From contig NZ_VTOW01000001.1 of NCBI RefSeq assembly GCF_012184425.1, positions 806,001 through 870,000 of the forward strand: DNA of 64,000 nucleotides, written 5' to 3'. The notes beneath the pieces were generated by a model. The model was given only the letters and a program-made list of their open reading frames with translations. It was not told the DNA's origin and ran no database searches. Both the position numbers and the translations under genes were made by a program. Shown here one piece after another: positions 9,701 to 20,738 of the stretch. Every line of letters starts with the position of its first letter. Within the stretch, counting starts at the first letter, position 1. The DNA is from Candidatus Manganitrophus noduliformans. GTDB lineage: Bacteria > Nitrospirota > Nitrospiria > SBBL01 > Manganitrophaceae.

Positions 9701-12700
9701 TCCACGCGGAACGTCGGCGGGAAATCCTTCAAGATGAACTTCGACTATGGGTATATCAAGGGAACGACCGGCGCCGACAAAGAGCATATCGACGTTTACC
9801 TCGGGCCCAACCTGGAATCGGAAAAGATCTTTGTCGTCAACCAGGTCGATCCCGATAAGAACAAATTTGATGAGCAAAAGGTCATGCTCGGATTCTCTTC
9901 CCCGGAAGAGGCCAAAACCGCCTACCTGAAACAGTACGACAATCCTGCCTTTTTCGGGTCAATGGTCGAAGTGAGTATGGAGGATTTCAAGGCGCGGATA
10001 AATGGCGGGGGGAAATTGATTGAACCGGCGGAGGTAATCAAGCTTCGAAAGCGGCTTTACGATGAGGGGGAGAAAAAGAAGCAGACGGGAAACCGGGAGC
10101 GGTTGAAAAACCTTCTCTCAGGCCGCGGTGGAATGATTGAAACCGATGCGGAGAGAAAAGCGCGGGAAGAAAAAAGCGCTTCCATTCAACAAGCGGAAGA
10201 GAGTAAGATAATTGCGTCGCCACAGGAGACAGCCGATGAGCCTGGATCAGTTCGGCCAACAAGCCAAAGCCCACTGGAAGGAACACCTTCCGAAGAAGTA
10301 TCGTCAACTCTCAGCAGCGGGGACGCTGGAGAAGGAACTTCTCGAAGCCCAAGAGAAGACGCACGACGAGATCAACCGTCTGATGACACAGGGGTTGACG
10401 TTCGACGAGGCCTGGGAGCTGACGAGGGAGAAATATCTTCTCCTTCCACCGGAGAAGGGGTAGCCCGAAACCAATCCCACCAAGGGAAGCCCGCCGGGTA
10501 CGACTACATTATCCGTCCGGAGATCGACAACCTCGAAGAGGGCGGGCCCAAAGGTAAGTTCAAGCGAAACCTCGACGCGCTCAAACTCCTTAAAAACATC
10601 GAAGCGGAAGGACGTCTTGCCACCCCGGAAGAACAGGCCGTTCTTGTCAAATATGTCGGTTGGGGCGGGATGCCGGCCGCCTTCAACGAATGGGGCGACT
10701 GGTCGGACGAGAACCGCCGTTTAAAAGAAGTCCTTACCGAGCAGGAATACGAGCAAGCGCGCGCAACCACACCGAACGCGCACTATACCTCTCCGGCAGT
10801 TATCGCGGGGATCTATAAGGCGCTGCAGCGTTTCGGATTCAATGGGGGGCGCGTCATTGAGCCGTCCATGGGGGTCGGTCACTTCTTCGGATTGATGCCG
10901 CAAGAGATGGCGGCGCGATCGACCCGGACCGGCGTTGAAATCGACTCTCTCACTGGCCGGATTGCTCGCCAACTCTACCAGACCGCCGACATTCGCATTC
11001 AGGGTTTTGAAGACACGAAGCTTCCGAACAACTTTTTCGATGTCGCCGTGGGTAATGTTCCTTTCGGCGATTTTAAAGTAAACGACCTTCCTTATAACAA
11101 ACATAATCTCTTCATCCACGATTACTTTTTCGTGAAGTCACTCGACAAGGTTCGTCCGGGTGGTGTGCTCGCCTTTATCACCTCCTCCGGCAGCATGAAC
11201 AGCGGCCGATCTGAGAAGATGCGCCGGTTGATGGCTGAACAAACAGAATTCATCGGCGCGATTCGTCTCCCCTCCTCGGCGTTCAAAAAGATCGCCAACA
11301 CCGAAGTCACAACCGATGTGATCTTTCTTCGAAAGCTTCTTCCTGGGGAGAAGCCGACCGGACCCGCCTGGATTGAATCGAAGGACAGCGATTTCAAGGG
11401 AGAGGGCGGGGTACCTCTTAGAAACAACGAATACTTCATCGCTCATCCCGAGATGATGCTGGGGAAGGTGACTGACGACAAATTACATCCGGGCCGGATG
11501 GGGTTGGCGCCGGACGGCCGCGATTTAACGCAGGCCATTGAGGAGGCGGTTTCCCGTCTTCCTGAGAACGTTTTTAGGGATGCTCCAAAGAAGACCGTTC
11601 AGGAAATTCTCGAAAGGCTTCCGGCTCCGGAGGATGTCAAACCCGGCGCGTTTACCCTCCAGGACGGAAAACTTTACATGGAGAAGGGCGGGCAGCTCGT
11701 CGCCCCCATGACGGCGACCGATCGGCCGATTGAGGGGGTGGCCGCCGAACGCGTTAAAGGGATGATCGCAATTCGGGATGCGGTTCGTGAAGTGATCCGC
11801 ACTCAGATGATGGAGTCTTCCGAAGAAAATATTCTTCGCACACGGAAGCAGTTAAATCAAACCTACGATCGATTCGTTAAAAAATACGGCTATATCAATT
11901 CACAGCCGAATAACGTGGTTTTCCGAAACGATCCGGATTACTACACCCTGGCCGCGCTCGAGAAGTGGGACAAAGAAGCGAAGACCGCGACCAAGGCGGA
12001 CATATTCAGCAAGCGGACCATCGAAAGAAACCTCCGTGCCAGCCGGGTCGATACCTCAAAAGAGGCGATGCTCGCTTCTTTAAACGAGATGGGCCGGCTT
12101 GATTTTGACCGAATGCGGGAGTTGACCGGAAAGAGCGACGCCGATCTTCAATCCGAGTTAAAGGGATTGATCTTTCTCAATCCGGAAGGAAGTTGGGAGT
12201 CCGCCGACGAGTACCTTTCCGGCAATGTGCGGGAGAAACTTAAGGCCGCGGAGGGGGCTGCTGCTGCAGATCCACGGTTTAAAGAAAATGTCGAAGCTCT
12301 CAAAGCGGTTCAGCCGGAAGAATTGACCGCCGGAAAGATCGATCTTCGCCTCGGTGCTTCCTGGGTGCCGCCGTCTGATGTGCGCGATTTTATAAAACAC
12401 CTTCTTGGGATCGATACCAGGGTCGGCTATTCGGCGGGGATGGCAACGTGGTCGGCTAATTTTGTCCGCGGAAATCTTGACTCAACCGCCAACCAAACCC
12501 AATACGGTACCTCTCGCTATTCCGGACTTTCTCTGATTCAGGATACGCTCAATCTGAAAACCGCGCGAGTCTATGACACCTTCCGGGAACCGGGTGGCGG
12601 GGAGAGATCCGTCCTTAACGAAAAAGAAACCCTAGCCGCACAGGAAAAACAGGAAGCGATCAAGCAAGCGTTTAAGAAGTGGGCGTTTGAGGATCAGGAA

Positions 12701-15700
12701 CGGGCCGAACGGCTGGTGAAGATTTACAACGAGCGGTTTAATTCCATTCGGACTCGGCAGTATGACGGCAGCCATTTAACCCTTCCTGGCGCTTCTCCTA
12801 TTATCCAGCTTCGCCCCCATCAGAAAGACGGAATCTGGAGAATCGTTCAATCCGGAAATACCCTCCTGGCGCACGTTGTTGGCGCTGGAAAGACCTTCAC
12901 GATGATCGGTGGGGCGATGGAGCTGCGCCGGCTGGGGATCGTTAAAAAGCCGGTTTTTGTCGTTCCGAACCATCTTGTCGGTGAGTGGGGAAATCAATTC
13001 CTTCGTCTCTATCCCGCCGCCAACATTTTGGTTACGACCAAAGCCGACTTCGAGAAGAAGAACCGTCAACGGCTGATGGGGAAGATCGCAACCGGTGATT
13101 GGGACGGGGTGATCGTCGCCCATAGCGCCTTTACGAAGCTTCCCGTCAGCGATGAAACAGTAATCGAATTCCTCGAACGGGAATTGACTGTATTGAGAGA
13201 TTTCCTCGAAGAGGCAAAGCGAGAAGCCGGTAAGAGCGGAAACCAGATCGTCAAGGAGTTGGAGAAAGCGAAAAAGCGTCTTGAGGCAAAAATAGATGCG
13301 CGCCATGACGCCATTAAAGCACGGGCCGATCGCGGGGTGAGTTTCGAAGAAACCGGGATCGACATGTTGTTGGTCGACGAAGCCGACCTTTTTAAAAATC
13401 TTTTCTTTCCCACCAAAATGACGCGCGTGGCCGGACTCGCTCGATCGGAGAGTGAACGCGCCTTTGATATGTATATTAAGACGCAGCTGATCAATAAACT
13501 CACAAACGGCCGCGGGATCGTCTTCGCCACCGGAACACCGGTCAGTAACACCATGGCTGAGGTGTTCACAATGCAACGGTATCTGCAGCCTCAAACCCTG
13601 GAAGGGCAGGGGCTCTCTCATTTCGATGCCTGGGCGTCTCAATTCGGCGATACGGTCACCGCTTTGGAGCAATCCCCAACTGGCGCCACTTTCCGCATGA
13701 ATACCCGGTTTGCCAAGTTTACCAACGTGCCCGAGCTCATGTCGATGTTCATGCAGACGATGGACCTGAAAAACCGGGAGATGCTGAACCTTCCGACCCC
13801 CAAGATCAAGGGTGGGAAACCGGAGATGGTCATCGCCAAGGCGACGAACGAATTGAGGCGGTTTGTCGAAATTCTGGAAAAACGTGGACAGGCGATCAAG
13901 GAAAGGAAGGTTAAGCCGGAAGAAGACAACATGCTCAAGATTACGGGTGACGGCAGGAAGGCCTCGCTCGATATTCGCCTGGTTCAGCCGATGGCGCCGG
14001 AAGCAAAATCCGGAAAGGTCAACCTTGCAATTCGAAACGTGGTCGATATTTGGGAAAAGACGGCCAACGTGAGGGGAGCGCAATTGGTCTTCCTGGATCT
14101 CTCCACCCCGAAAGGTCAAAAGGAGGCTGGCGATAAAGAAGCGCCGAAACCTCCCGCGTCGGAAGGGGTTGAAGAGGCTCCACTGAAAGACGAAGGAGAG
14201 GCGGATCGGGCGGTAGAAACCGCTGAGGAAGCGTCGCTTCGCGGATCGGTCTACAACGATATAAAGCGAAAACTGATTCTGCAGGGAATCCCGGAGAATG
14301 AAATCGCCTTCATCCACGATGCCGATACAGACGCAAAGAAAGAGCAACTCTTCAAGAATGTGAATTCCGGCAAGGTCCGGATTCTGATGGGATCAACCGA
14401 GAAGATGGGGGCCGGCACCAACGTTCAGGAGCGTCTTGTCGCTCTTCATCACCTGGATGCGCCGTGGCGACCGCGCGACCTTGAACAGAGAGAAGGCCGG
14501 ATCATCCGGCAGGGGAATAAACTCTACGAGGCCGACCCCGAGAATTTTCAGATTCAAATCTTCCGCTATGCGACCGAAGCGCCTTCTTTCGACCTGTATA
14601 TGTGGCAGCAACTTGAATCGAAAGCGAAGATGATCGCTCAGGTCATGAGTGGCCGCACCGACATTCGGGAAATCGAAGACATCGGGGATCAGTCGATTCG
14701 GTCGATCGAGGAGATGAAAGCGGCGACCTCCGGAAATCCCCTTCTTAAAGAAAAGGTGGAAGCCGATTTTGAAATCCGAAAACTCTCTCTGCTGAAATCC
14801 CAGCACGATGACGCGCAATTCCGGCTGCGCCGCCGGCTTTCTGAAATGGGAAGCGATATCCCCAGGGATAAGCGGAACCTTGAATTGCTCAAAGCGGATA
14901 TCGCCCATCGGGACAAAAACAAATCCGAAAAGTTCAAGATGGAGGTCGGCGGGAAGGTTTATACCGAACGAAAGGATGCCGGCGAGCAAATCGTCCGGAT
15001 CGGCGCCGGGTTGCAGGCCGATAAGAAGTATGATCAGTGGCAACCGATCGGACGGTACAACGGGTTTAATCTAGAGGTTGGGGCCTATGCTCTTGATATT
15101 TCCATCCGGATGAGCCGGCCGGGCGGGATGTATCATTATGCCAACGTAACGGATACCTTTCAGGGGACCATTGCCAGCATTGACGCCACTCTCCGCGGAA
15201 TGGAAGCAGCCCAGGAAAAGATCGAGCGCAGGATTGATAAAAACGAAAAAGACGTCGAGGAAGTTAAGAAAGAAATCGGAAAGCCCTTCGAGCAAGAGGA
15301 TCGGCTTAACAATCTGGTTGCGCGATCGGCCGAAATCGAAAAGATTTTAAAAACTCCCGTTCCGGAAGCACCGAAGACCGATGAACCGCAAGCGCCGGCC
15401 GAAGAGGGGGAGGCAGAGTTTTCGGTTGCCCGCGGCGCTTTTCGCCTGACAAACGATCAATACCGGAAGATCGTCGCCGACCTTCAACGGATCATCGCTC
15501 CCGGAAGCCGGGTCGTTCTGAAAGGTCAAATCACGGCCAATGCCGAAGGAAACGAGAAAGCCCTTGCCTCCTGGGGGATGGGTGATACTACCGGCGATAT
15601 CAGGCTGGCCGGCCTTCACCGGACCGTCCGGTTGGACAATGGTCAACTGGCCTCCCTGATTCAACTCTCCCTGCGCGACATGAACGAGGGTACCCCCTAT

Positions 15701-18619
15701 CATGAAGCGTGGCACTCCGTCGAAAACCTTCTTCTCTCCGACAAAGAGATTGAGACCCTGCGCGCTGCCTTCCCCGAAAAAGATTGGGTAGCGTCGACCG
15801 AGCGCACCGCGGACGCCTTCGCCGATTGGGTGGCGAAGAAGAAGATCGAAGCCCCGGGCCGGGTGCGGCTGCTCTTCCTGAAAATCCGGACCTTCTTCGA
15901 GAAGCTGAGAAACGCGCTCCGCGGCCGTGGGTTTAATTCTGTCGAAGTCCTCTTTGAAAAAGCCTTCGCTGGGGAGCTGCGGGATCGAACGACACGCGGC
16001 CAAGTTGGGGGAGAGAGTTTCTCTGTCAAAAAGTACAAAACCCCCGAAGAGGCGAAACAGGCGACCCTCGAAGCGCGGAAGGAGAAAGAGGAAAAGCGCA
16101 ACCTCAAAATCAAGCTGCGCGCCGCGGAGAAAGCATCGAAAGAAGGCTTCCGCGCGGGTGTCTCGGAGGAGCGCGCCAAAGCCAATGCCAAAATCGCCGA
16201 GATGAAGCGGGACCGGACGGCCATTGTCAATCGCCTGAAAAACACCTTCGCTGAAAAGTTGGAGGAAATCGGCCGGGTCCAGGAGTTGAAAGACCTGAAA
16301 GCCGACATTCTTACCCGAAACGTCGAATCGATCAAGCAGGAAATCGCCGACTACGCCAAGAAGCACCTTCCGATGGAAGCCCGCGGGGCGATGCTCTCGA
16401 ACGTGGCGAAGGCGAAAACTCACGCCGACCTGGTTCGCGCGTTCGCTCGGATCGATAAAATCGCCGAACAGGTGGAGAGAAAGGGGCTCATTGCCGAATT
16501 CAAAGACGTTCTGCAGCGAATCTCGGAGAGCAACACGATCGCCGTTCCCTACCGGAATCGAATCCGGGATCTTCTCTCGAGCCTCGAATTTTCAGAGGGC
16601 CGATACCGGCGCGCGAAAGCGCTGATGATCGACGGCGAAATGGATCCGGCCACCGAAGCGATGATGGAAGCGATGTCCGTTCTTGCGCGCCGGCCGCTCT
16701 CCGATTTATCGAATGATGAAATCCGGGCGATGCTGGAAGAAATCGTTCTGCTGGAAGAGCTGGGCCGGCAGGCCGAAATTACCAGAAAAGAGCTTTGGGA
16801 AGCCCGTAAAGAGGCGATTAAGGAAGCGGTGGTTTCCGGGACGGTCCCGATCGAGAAGCCCGAAGGAAAAGCCCTTGCCGCCGCCCAGCACATCGATTTG
16901 GCTGTCACTCCGATGGATGCCCTCATTGACCGGTTGGACGGGGGAAAGGGGTCGTATGACGGCGCCAACATGACCTATTTCAAAAAGCCGATCGATTCCG
17001 CCTGGGGGAAATTCCTCGATGCGATCGACCCGATCAAAAAACAGGCCTGGGAGAAAGCGGGAAAGCTGCAGCTGACGAACGAGGATTTCGAGCGGATCGG
17101 GATCTACGCCGCGGATCAACAGGAAGGGGGCCGGGAGAAGCTTTTAAACAACGGGTTAACCGAAGAGGAGATCGACGCGATTCAGCTCCGTCCTTCCGAA
17201 ATGGAATTCTACCAGTGGATGAGGAAGAAGCTCGATCTGCTGTGGCCGCGGATCGCAAAGATCATGGCCGACGTTTACGGAAAACCCTTTGGGAAGGTGA
17301 AGAACTATTTCAGCTTCATGACCGATTGGGAAAAGCTGACCGAGATGGAGGTGGTTTCCCGGTTGATCGAAGCGCCGGAGTATGCCCCTCGGACGAAACA
17401 CCCTGAAATGAGCTTTACAAAATCCAGGATCGGAGCCGGAAAGCAGAGGATCAAATTAAACGCCATGGAGATCTTCCTCCGCCATACCGAGAACGCCGAA
17501 TACCTTCTCAATATGGGACCGACCGTGAAAATGCTCTACGAGGTCGCCAACTCCAAGGAGTACGGAGCGGCCGCCGGCGATCGGGGGCAATCGCTGATGG
17601 TTCAGTGGTTGGATCTGATTGCGCGGAAGGGAGGCATTCAGGGGGACCGGCAGATTGCCATTCTCGACATTCTTCGTCGCAACGTGGGGGTGGCGACCAT
17701 GTCGTTTAAGGTCTCCTCGGCGCTGGTGCAGCCCTCCTCGATCGTCACCGGGGCGTCGATGATCGGCCGCTACGCCTTCACCGGCAGTATGGACGTGGCG
17801 ACGTCGAAGCGGTGGCGTGAATTTCTCACAAAGAATTTCCCGGAGATTAGAGACAGAGAAGCCGACGATCCGGCCTTTATGGAGCTGTCCGACCGGAAAT
17901 GGTTGGCCCGGATGACGAAGATCGGACTCGGACCCCTCAAAAAGCTGGACCTGTACGCCGCCTCTGCGATCACCGCCGGCGCCTACCGGAAATACCTCAA
18001 TGAGCACGGACAAACCCTGGATTTCGAGAAGCCGAACAAGGACGCCATTGCCTATGCCGAATTGATGCTGCGGCGCACCCAGGCCTCGATGTTCTTCAAG
18101 GATACCCCTCTGGCGATCTCCCGCGGCGCGCTGACGGGAAACCGATCACTCGATAAAGTGCTCTTCCAGTTTCAAAACTTCGCGCTGAATAACTGGAGCC
18201 TGATTCGCCATGATCTTTGGCGCGCCGGCATCCGGGAGCGTAATCCCGCCAAAGCGGTCCGAATCTTCACCTGGTTGACCCTGGCGACCCTCGCCGAGGT
18301 CGGACTTCGGGATCTGGCCGGGTTCCTGACGGGAATGGATGATGATGATCCAGTCGAAAAAGAAATGGTCCAAGAAGCATTGAACAAGGTTCCCTTCCTC
18401 TCTCATTTGGTTTCAGCGATCGTGTATCAGGATGTGCCGATCCCGGTTGTTTCTACGTTGATGCGAATCCCGAAAGGGATTGGAAGAATGTTGTTCGGCA
18501 AAGAGCCGGAGACGAAGGCGCGCGGCCTCGTCACGGCGGTAGAAGGAGCGGGGCGGGTGGCCGGGATTCCTGGGGCTGCTCAGGTGGGGCAAACAGCAAG
18601 GGAAGCGCTGTCGGATTAA
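6797..18619 (+). CDS. Giant 3,940-residue phage polyvalent protein (SGDEF, InPase-like, N6-adenine methylase, SF2 helicase, zincin)
   Basis: A single uninterrupted frame. Domains in order: two short 'DQIxFD' repeats (residues 8-34); Gly/Ala-rich hydrophobic helices about 165-215; a diguanylate-cyclase-like domain about 660-805 with [11 protein letters not shown] (D710, D712), GHEAGD and SGDEF at 748-752 but no RxxD inhibitory site; a phage inorganic-pyrophosphatase-like domain about 949-1070 ([13 protein letters not shown]); an adenine methylase about 1235-1500 with EPSMGVGHF near 1353 and GNVPFG at 1419-1424 in place of NPPY; a DarB-like SF2 helicase with GAGKT 2029-2033, DEAD 2194-2197 and QREGRIIRQ 2564-2572; a zincin with HEAWH 2969-2973; long Lys/Glu-rich helices about 3040-3150; C-terminal polyvalent-associated helical domains about 3520-3940. 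Such multi-domain proteins, known from phages and conjugative elements, are thought to be packaged and injected to counter host defence. Position beside virion genes fits that. Which domains are active is not known. Confidence 0.85.
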   Translation: MPIIPKDQIQFDETDASASPPGGQIYKPDQIRFDDEPAQGKGLSVAGAGRPGIGLKPAHETLPGADAETMRDQPATWGETLKAIPELTYQAGKEAVGGIAQMVGEGRSTPDPMGGIVLKIAEELMPGLKTPPPPRDEAISQFGERLGAEARARSEEITPKNQTFWQKATTQAGISLGSMIPGTIASIIAGNPAPLVGSFAAQEAGQSYSEARSKGLPEGQAALYAQLNGVIEAGTEYLPAKVLFKSGTGPFKRLLNLYAAELPGENIATLSQSLNAYVNGLDPNLTGGELIERMKLTTGSTMISAGVQGGISTVGNRMAGRRGLPVEAPKATPPPTGKPPASPTEPPTFTPTHILPDGTVTQKVEEGVVVDRQGNLYSEEDATPTPGQRRPPDTSFRARDLSEIPGETPIGRGLPVEPVAAASPVEAPTDVDLLVPTDQPIPPPGRGLSLETPEALAPRVEADLTTGQVIEQPEAVRPTPVETPQVVPDAPTGPISPEIERPRPQQTIPSIRQEVEVLDEEAEDIPQPKEMDEKSPLGLKGTDKNTSLAAFVRAAGGINETQMAGDVRQRFSIREGFNLVNRKTGLPLDRLRQMAAQHGFVPEDSTPADFLEALRRDADSLKALGKGSVFSRYYSPDLPGFDSPEAKAFERRTDIKKRKIVNRMTPEEMRKELLTSAKTGIPNDRAYEEAIDNTTDKGRPHRRDVQAMIDMDGLKWVNDNLGHEAGDAFLRAIGDAIKESEIEGYHLSGDEFAAQFDREVDAYAKMEILRDVLRNGIVTVEYADGSSRQFKGLEFSYGVGSERTAADTALYSDKARRRESGERAKTSTEPPPSLVEITPPESGADNRGTPGPQDRGGSETETEDFRLTSPEAPPEEQPKAPTAQQGEMFPGSETMQTGTRPIIAEETGEFFKPLEPEIEQPSLLDQKLEEAREQVDTSPSEAQIEAGNYQKGHLRINGLDISIENPKGSTRNVGGKSFKMNFDYGYIKGTTGADKEHIDVYLGPNLESEKIFVVNQVDPDKNKFDEQKVMLGFSSPEEAKTAYLKQYDNPAFFGSMVEVSMEDFKARINGGGKLIEPAEVIKLRKRLYDEGEKKKQTGNRERLKNLLSGRGGMIETDAERKAREEKSASIQQAEESKIIASPQETADEPGSVRPTSQSPLEGTPSEEVSSTLSSGDAGEGTSRSPREDARRDQPSDDTGVDVRRGLGADEGEISSPSTGEGVARNQSHQGKPAGYDYIIRPEIDNLEEGGPKGKFKRNLDALKLLKNIEAEGRLATPEEQAVLVKYVGWGGMPAAFNEWGDWSDENRRLKEVLTEQEYEQARATTPNAHYTSPAVIAGIYKALQRFGFNGGRVIEPSMGVGHFFGLMPQEMAARSTRTGVEIDSLTGRIARQLYQTADIRIQGFEDTKLPNNFFDVAVGNVPFGDFKVNDLPYNKHNLFIHDYFFVKSLDKVRPGGVLAFITSSGSMNSGRSEKMRRLMAEQTEFIGAIRLPSSAFKKIANTEVTTDVIFLRKLLPGEKPTGPAWIESKDSDFKGEGGVPLRNNEYFIAHPEMMLGKVTDDKLHPGRMGLAPDGRDLTQAIEEAVSRLPENVFRDAPKKTVQEILERLPAPEDVKPGAFTLQDGKLYMEKGGQLVAPMTATDRPIEGVAAERVKGMIAIRDAVREVIRTQMMESSEENILRTRKQLNQTYDRFVKKYGYINSQPNNVVFRNDPDYYTLAALEKWDKEAKTATKADIFSKRTIERNLRASRVDTSKEAMLASLNEMGRLDFDRMRELTGKSDADLQSELKGLIFLNPEGSWESADEYLSGNVREKLKAAEGAAAADPRFKENVEALKAVQPEELTAGKIDLRLGASWVPPSDVRDFIKHLLGIDTRVGYSAGMATWSANFVRGNLDSTANQTQYGTSRYSGLSLIQDTLNLKTARVYDTFREPGGGERSVLNEKETLAAQEKQEAIKQAFKKWAFEDQERAERLVKIYNERFNSIRTRQYDGSHLTLPGASPIIQLRPHQKDGIWRIVQSGNTLLAHVVGAGKTFTMIGGAMELRRLGIVKKPVFVVPNHLVGEWGNQFLRLYPAANILVTTKADFEKKNRQRLMGKIATGDWDGVIVAHSAFTKLPVSDETVIEFLERELTVLRDFLEEAKREAGKSGNQIVKELEKAKKRLEAKIDARHDAIKARADRGVSFEETGIDMLLVDEADLFKNLFFPTKMTRVAGLARSESERAFDMYIKTQLINKLTNGRGIVFATGTPVSNTMAEVFTMQRYLQPQTLEGQGLSHFDAWASQFGDTVTALEQSPTGATFRMNTRFAKFTNVPELMSMFMQTMDLKNREMLNLPTPKIKGGKPEMVIAKATNELRRFVEILEKRGQAIKERKVKPEEDNMLKITGDGRKASLDIRLVQPMAPEAKSGKVNLAIRNVVDIWEKTANVRGAQLVFLDLSTPKGQKEAGDKEAPKPPASEGVEEAPLKDEGEADRAVETAEEASLRGSVYNDIKRKLILQGIPENEIAFIHDADTDAKKEQLFKNVNSGKVRILMGSTEKMGAGTNVQERLVALHHLDAPWRPRDLEQREGRIIRQGNKLYEADPENFQIQIFRYATEAPSFDLYMWQQLESKAKMIAQVMSGRTDIREIEDIGDQSIRSIEEMKAATSGNPLLKEKVEADFEIRKLSLLKSQHDDAQFRLRRRLSEMGSDIPRDKRNLELLKADIAHRDKNKSEKFKMEVGGKVYTERKDAGEQIVRIGAGLQADKKYDQWQPIGRYNGFNLEVGAYALDISIRMSRPGGMYHYANVTDTFQGTIASIDATLRGMEAAQEKIERRIDKNEKDVEEVKKEIGKPFEQEDRLNNLVARSAEIEKILKTPVPEAPKTDEPQAPAEEGEAEFSVARGAFRLTNDQYRKIVADLQRIIAPGSRVVLKGQITANAEGNEKALASWGMGDTTGDIRLAGLHRTVRLDNGQLASLIQLSLRDMNEGTPYHEAWHSVENLLLSDKEIETLRAAFPEKDWVASTERTADAFADWVAKKKIEAPGRVRLLFLKIRTFFEKLRNALRGRGFNSVEVLFEKAFAGELRDRTTRGQVGGESFSVKKYKTPEEAKQATLEARKEKEEKRNLKIKLRAAEKASKEGFRAGVSEERAKANAKIAEMKRDRTAIVNRLKNTFAEKLEEIGRVQELKDLKADILTRNVESIKQEIADYAKKHLPMEARGAMLSNVAKAKTHADLVRAFARIDKIAEQVERKGLIAEFKDVLQRISESNTIAVPYRNRIRDLLSSLEFSEGRYRRAKALMIDGEMDPATEAMMEAMSVLARRPLSDLSNDEIRAMLEEIVLLEELGRQAEITRKELWEARKEAIKEAVVSGTVPIEKPEGKALAAAQHIDLAVTPMDALIDRLDGGKGSYDGANMTYFKKPIDSAWGKFLDAIDPIKKQAWEKAGKLQLTNEDFERIGIYAADQQEGGREKLLNNGLTEEEIDAIQLRPSEMEFYQWMRKKLDLLWPRIAKIMADVYGKPFGKVKNYFSFMTDWEKLTEMEVVSRLIEAPEYAPRTKHPEMSFTKSRIGAGKQRIKLNAMEIFLRHTENAEYLLNMGPTVKMLYEVANSKEYGAAAGDRGQSLMVQWLDLIARKGGIQGDRQIAILDILRRNVGVATMSFKVSSALVQPSSIVTGASMIGRYAFTGSMDVATSKRWREFLTKNFPEIRDREADDPAFMELSDRKWLARMTKIGLGPLKKLDLYAASAITAGAYRKYLNEHGQTLDFEKPNKDAIAYAELMLRRTQASMFFKDTPLAISRGALTGNRSLDKVLFQFQNFALNNWSLIRHDLWRAGIRERNPAKAVRIFTWLTLATLAEVGLRDLAGFLTGMDDDDPVEKEMVQEALNKVPFLSHLVSAIVYQDVPIPVVSTLMRIPKGIGRMLFGKEPETKARGLVTAVEGAGRVAGIPGAAQVGQTAREALSD

Positions 18620-18634
18620 GGGGAGGGGAAAGGG

Positions 18635-18856
18635 ATGGAGGTGTCGCTCAACATTGGAACGATTTTAAGTGGTGTGCTTGTCGTCTTGTTGGCCTATGGA
18701 ATAAAGCTTCTTCTTGGCCTTGACAAGCAAATGTCACAGTTTGGACAGTGGACCGAATCTCACGATAAGCAAGACGATGAGCGCCACCTTGATTTGACGA
18801 AACGGATCGGCCGGATCGAGCAATCCAGAATGCAGGGCGGCGATGGGCTTCAATGA
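18635..18856 (+). CDS. Small single-span membrane protein, holin-like
   Basis: A 73-residue peptide with one strong membrane segment (residues 7-26, IGTILSGVLVVLLAYGIKLL) followed by a charged helix rich in His, Asp and Lys. This is the layout of small phage holins or spanin-like partners. It starts 15 bases after the giant gene with GGGGAGGGG upstream, and its TGA overlaps the next ATG. A lysis role is inferred. No endolysin is visible nearby, so it may instead be a virion membrane peptide. Confidence 0.5.
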   Translation: MEVSLNIGTILSGVLVVLLAYGIKLLLGLDKQMSQFGQWTESHDKQDDERHLDLTKRIGRIEQSRMQGGDGLQ

Positions 18857-19086
18857 TGATCGATGACAACGGCCGGCTGATAAAAAAACCGAAAGTTAAA
18901 ATCAAATGCCGCTGCTGTCAGTTCCACTTTTTTTCTTATCACACTATCCTCAATCAGATGTGTCGATCCTGCCTCAAGCATGGGGAATACTATAACCACC
19001 TGGAAGGGTGCCCCGTTGCGTTCGTGAGGAAAAAGCGGCTGAGGGAATGGTTAGAGAAGGAGAAGAGGAAAAGGAGGAGAGGTTAA
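18853..19086 (+). CDS. Small Cys-rich phage protein (probable zinc-binding)
   Basis: A 77-residue peptide. Paired cysteines 'KCRCCQFHFF' (about residues 18-22) and 'QMCRSCLKHGEYYNHLEGC' (about 36-53) could form one zinc site. The C-terminus is strongly basic (KKRLREWLEKEKRKRRRG). It is translationally coupled to the holin-like gene by an ATGA overlap and is the last phage-type gene before the tRNA-Lys. Nucleic-acid binding is plausible from the zinc-ribbon look and basic tail. Function unknown. Confidence 0.5.
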   Translation: MMIDDNGRLIKKPKVKIKCRCCQFHFFSYHTILNQMCRSCLKHGEYYNHLEGCPVAFVRKKRLREWLEKEKRKRRRG

Positions 19087-19149
19087 CCCTCTGCTTAACC
19101 CTCCCCCTTTTCCTCTTTGCGCTTTGCGGTGTAACTTATTGAAATTAAA

Positions 19150-19225
<76 letters not shown>

Positions 19226-19360
19226 TATTATATGTGGGGGCCTGTGCGGCAAAGGAAGAGAAAAGGTCCTCCAATGCCCCCACGCCCCGCGGCTCGGACA
19301 AGCTCAGCTTGATCCTCGCCTTTATTCTATTTCGAACGCTCGTATCTGCTTCAAATTGGA

Positions 19361-19437
19361 TGGTGCGCCTGAAGGGATTTGAACCCCTAACCTACGGCTC
19401 CGGAGGCCGACGCTCTATCCAATTGAGCTACAGGCGC
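19361..19437 (-). tRNA. tRNA-Arg (CCG)
   Basis: A 77-nt cloverleaf with acceptor GCGCCTG/CAGGCGC, discriminator A and encoded CCA. Anticodon loop CTCCGGA gives CCG. The bottom pair of the anticodon stem (27-43) appears to be a T-T mismatch. Confidence 0.92.
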
Positions 19438-19533
19438 AGGGAAACCGGAATCCTACCACAAAAGTAAATCGATATCAATCATCTCCTTCTTTCGAGCTAT
19501 TGTCAGATACAAAGATCGGACTTATATTGGAAC

Positions 19534-19564
19534 TGTAAGCTTGGTGACCATAAGCGAGCTTACA
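19534..19564 (+). promoter_or_regulatory. Inverted repeat ahead of the cupredoxin gene
   Basis: An 8-bp perfect inverted repeat, TGTAAGCT (19534-19541) and AGCTTACA (19557-19564), has a 15-base centre. It ends two bases before the AAGGAGGG ribosome-binding site (from 19566). It could be a repressor operator or an RNA hairpin affecting translation of the cupredoxin. No clear sigma-70 boxes are visible right around it. Confidence 0.4.
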
Positions 19565-19578
19565 GAAGGAGGGTTCAA

Positions 19579-19968
19579 GTGCGTCGTTTCATTTTTCTTT
19601 TCGCTCTTATATCTCTTATCGGAACAACCGCCTTGGTTGAGGCGAACATCAATAAAAAACATGTCCCCAAATATCCGAAGCTCGTCGATCAACGTCCCGA
19701 TGCGCCGAAACTGGTTGCGCGGGACGATTATTATTCTCCACGGTTTTTACAGGTCAGGGTCGTGGCCGGGAATGAGATTTCCCTGGTAAACAAAGGGGGC
19801 AATATCCACGGCCTCGTCATCCCGGCCTTATCACAAATCAACGTGATCCGGCCGGGGGAGTCGAAAATGATTCCGGTCGAAGAAGATGCAAAGCCGGGGA
19901 TGTATGACTTCTTCTGTCATCTTCATCCCAGGATGCGGGGAACAATCGAGATCCTGCCGAAAACCTAG
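19579..19968 (+). CDS. Secreted cupredoxin-domain protein
   Basis: A 129-residue protein starting at GTG 19579 behind a strong AAGGAGGG. Residues 1-22 (MRRFIFLFALISLIGTTALVEA) form a Sec signal peptide. The mature part has the cupredoxin signature: YSPRFLQVRVVAGNEISLVNKG.. with ligand H77 (NIHG), then C113, H116 and M119 in FCHLHPRM, a type-1 copper set. It probably works as a periplasmic electron carrier or copper-binding protein. The partner oxidase or reductase is not adjacent, because the gene stands alone between tRNA genes. The fold call is firm. The specific electron-transfer partner is unknown. Confidence 0.85.
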   Translation: MRRFIFLFALISLIGTTALVEANINKKHVPKYPKLVDQRPDAPKLVARDDYYSPRFLQVRVVAGNEISLVNKGGNIHGLVIPALSQINVIRPGESKMIPVEEDAKPGMYDFFCHLHPRMRGTIEILPKT

Positions 19969-19974
19969 CGGAGT

Positions 19975-20051
19975 TGGTGCGCCCAGAGAGATTCGAACTC
20001 CCGACCCCTTGGTTCGAAGCCAAGTGCTCTATCCAGCTGAGCTATGGGCGC
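19975..20051 (-). tRNA. tRNA-Arg (UCG)
   Basis: A 77-nt cloverleaf with acceptor GCGCCCA/TGGGCGC, encoded CCA, anticodon stem CTTGG/CCAAG and loop CTTCGAA, giving UCG. It lies 6 bases after the cupredoxin stop on the opposite strand. Confidence 0.95.
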
Positions 20052-20117
20052 AAAGAAGATCTATTTACCAGATGTGGGGGAGAGAAGCAAGGGCTTTCCT
20101 CGGGGGGTGATGTTCAT

Positions 20118-20148
20118 GTAGGGGCGACCCGTTGGGTCGCCCCTTTTT
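20118..20148 (+). terminator. Terminator-like palindrome of the GTAGGGGCG type
   Basis: GGGGCGACCC (20121-20130), a 3-base loop and GGGTCGCCCC (20134-20143) are followed by TTTTT on +. It could end + transcripts from the cupredoxin gene, and it also abuts the stop of the convergent DsrE gene. The outer GTAGGGGCG is shared with the palindrome at 44513-44540, so it may be a dispersed repeat that doubles as a terminator. Confidence 0.6.
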
Positions 20149-20728
20149 ATATGAATAGGGTGATGTCGGCGTCGGCGGCGTAGCTTAGAAAGGTCGCGGC
20201 GCCGACCGGCTCCGCCAATCCGTCGATCAATCCTTTCCGCTCGATTCCCATCATGTCCATTGTCATTTGACAGGGCCAGAGCTTCACGCCGCTCTCCCGC
20301 GCAAGATCAAGCAGCTCCGGAATCGAAACGATCTGTTTATTGGCAATGGTCTGCTTCATCATGATTGTCGCAAGCGCCGTCATGCCGGGAAGGGCCGAGA
20401 TGATATTCGGCATCGGCATCGGGGTCGCCGGATTTCCCAGCGGGACGAACCGAAGCGACTCGGCGGCCCCCTTCTTTAAAATATGCAAGCCGAAGAAGGT
20501 GAAGAAGAGGGCCGCCTCCATGTCGAGGGCGATCGCCGTGGTCGCCAGGATCAGCGGCGGATAGGCCGCCTCCAGCGTCCCTTTCGAAACGATCACCGCC
20601 AGCTTTTTCTTCCGCGCGGGTTGCTTCTCAAGAATCGACCCCAGTTTTGCCTCGATCCGCTCGTCAATCAACGATCGAAGCCGTTCTTCCAGCGCCGGGT
20701 CGATCCCTTCTTTTAACTTCTGTTCCAT
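20147..20728 (-). CDS. DsrE/DsrF/DrsH-like family protein
   Basis: A 193-residue protein. Residues 1-42 are a charged helix (EQKLKEGIDPALEERLRSLIDERIEAK). From about residue 43 the sequence matches the DrsE2-type sulfur-carrier-associated fold: 'KKLAVIVSKGTLEAAYPPLILATTAIALDMEAALFFTFFGL', then 'SIPELLDLARESGVKLWPCQMTMDMMG' with the single conserved Cys (about residue 154). These proteins are thought to pass persulfide sulfur with TusA-like partners, and a TusA gene lies 10 bases upstream on the same strand. Ribosome site AAGGAAC precedes the ATG. Substrate (thiosulfate, sulfane sulfur or another thiol) cannot be told from sequence. Confidence 0.8.
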   Translation of the reverse strand: MEQKLKEGIDPALEERLRSLIDERIEAKLGSILEKQPARKKKLAVIVSKGTLEAAYPPLILATTAIALDMEAALFFTFFGLHILKKGAAESLRFVPLGNPATPMPMPNIISALPGMTALATIMMKQTIANKQIVSIPELLDLARESGVKLWPCQMTMDMMGIERKGLIDGLAEPVGAATFLSYAADADITLFI

Positions 20729-20738
20729 CTGTTCCTTA

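Noticed and set aside
12776-14347. 523-codon minus-strand frame inside the giant phage gene
   Set aside because: It lies fully antisense to the conserved helicase motifs, so it is a shadow of that coding sequence.
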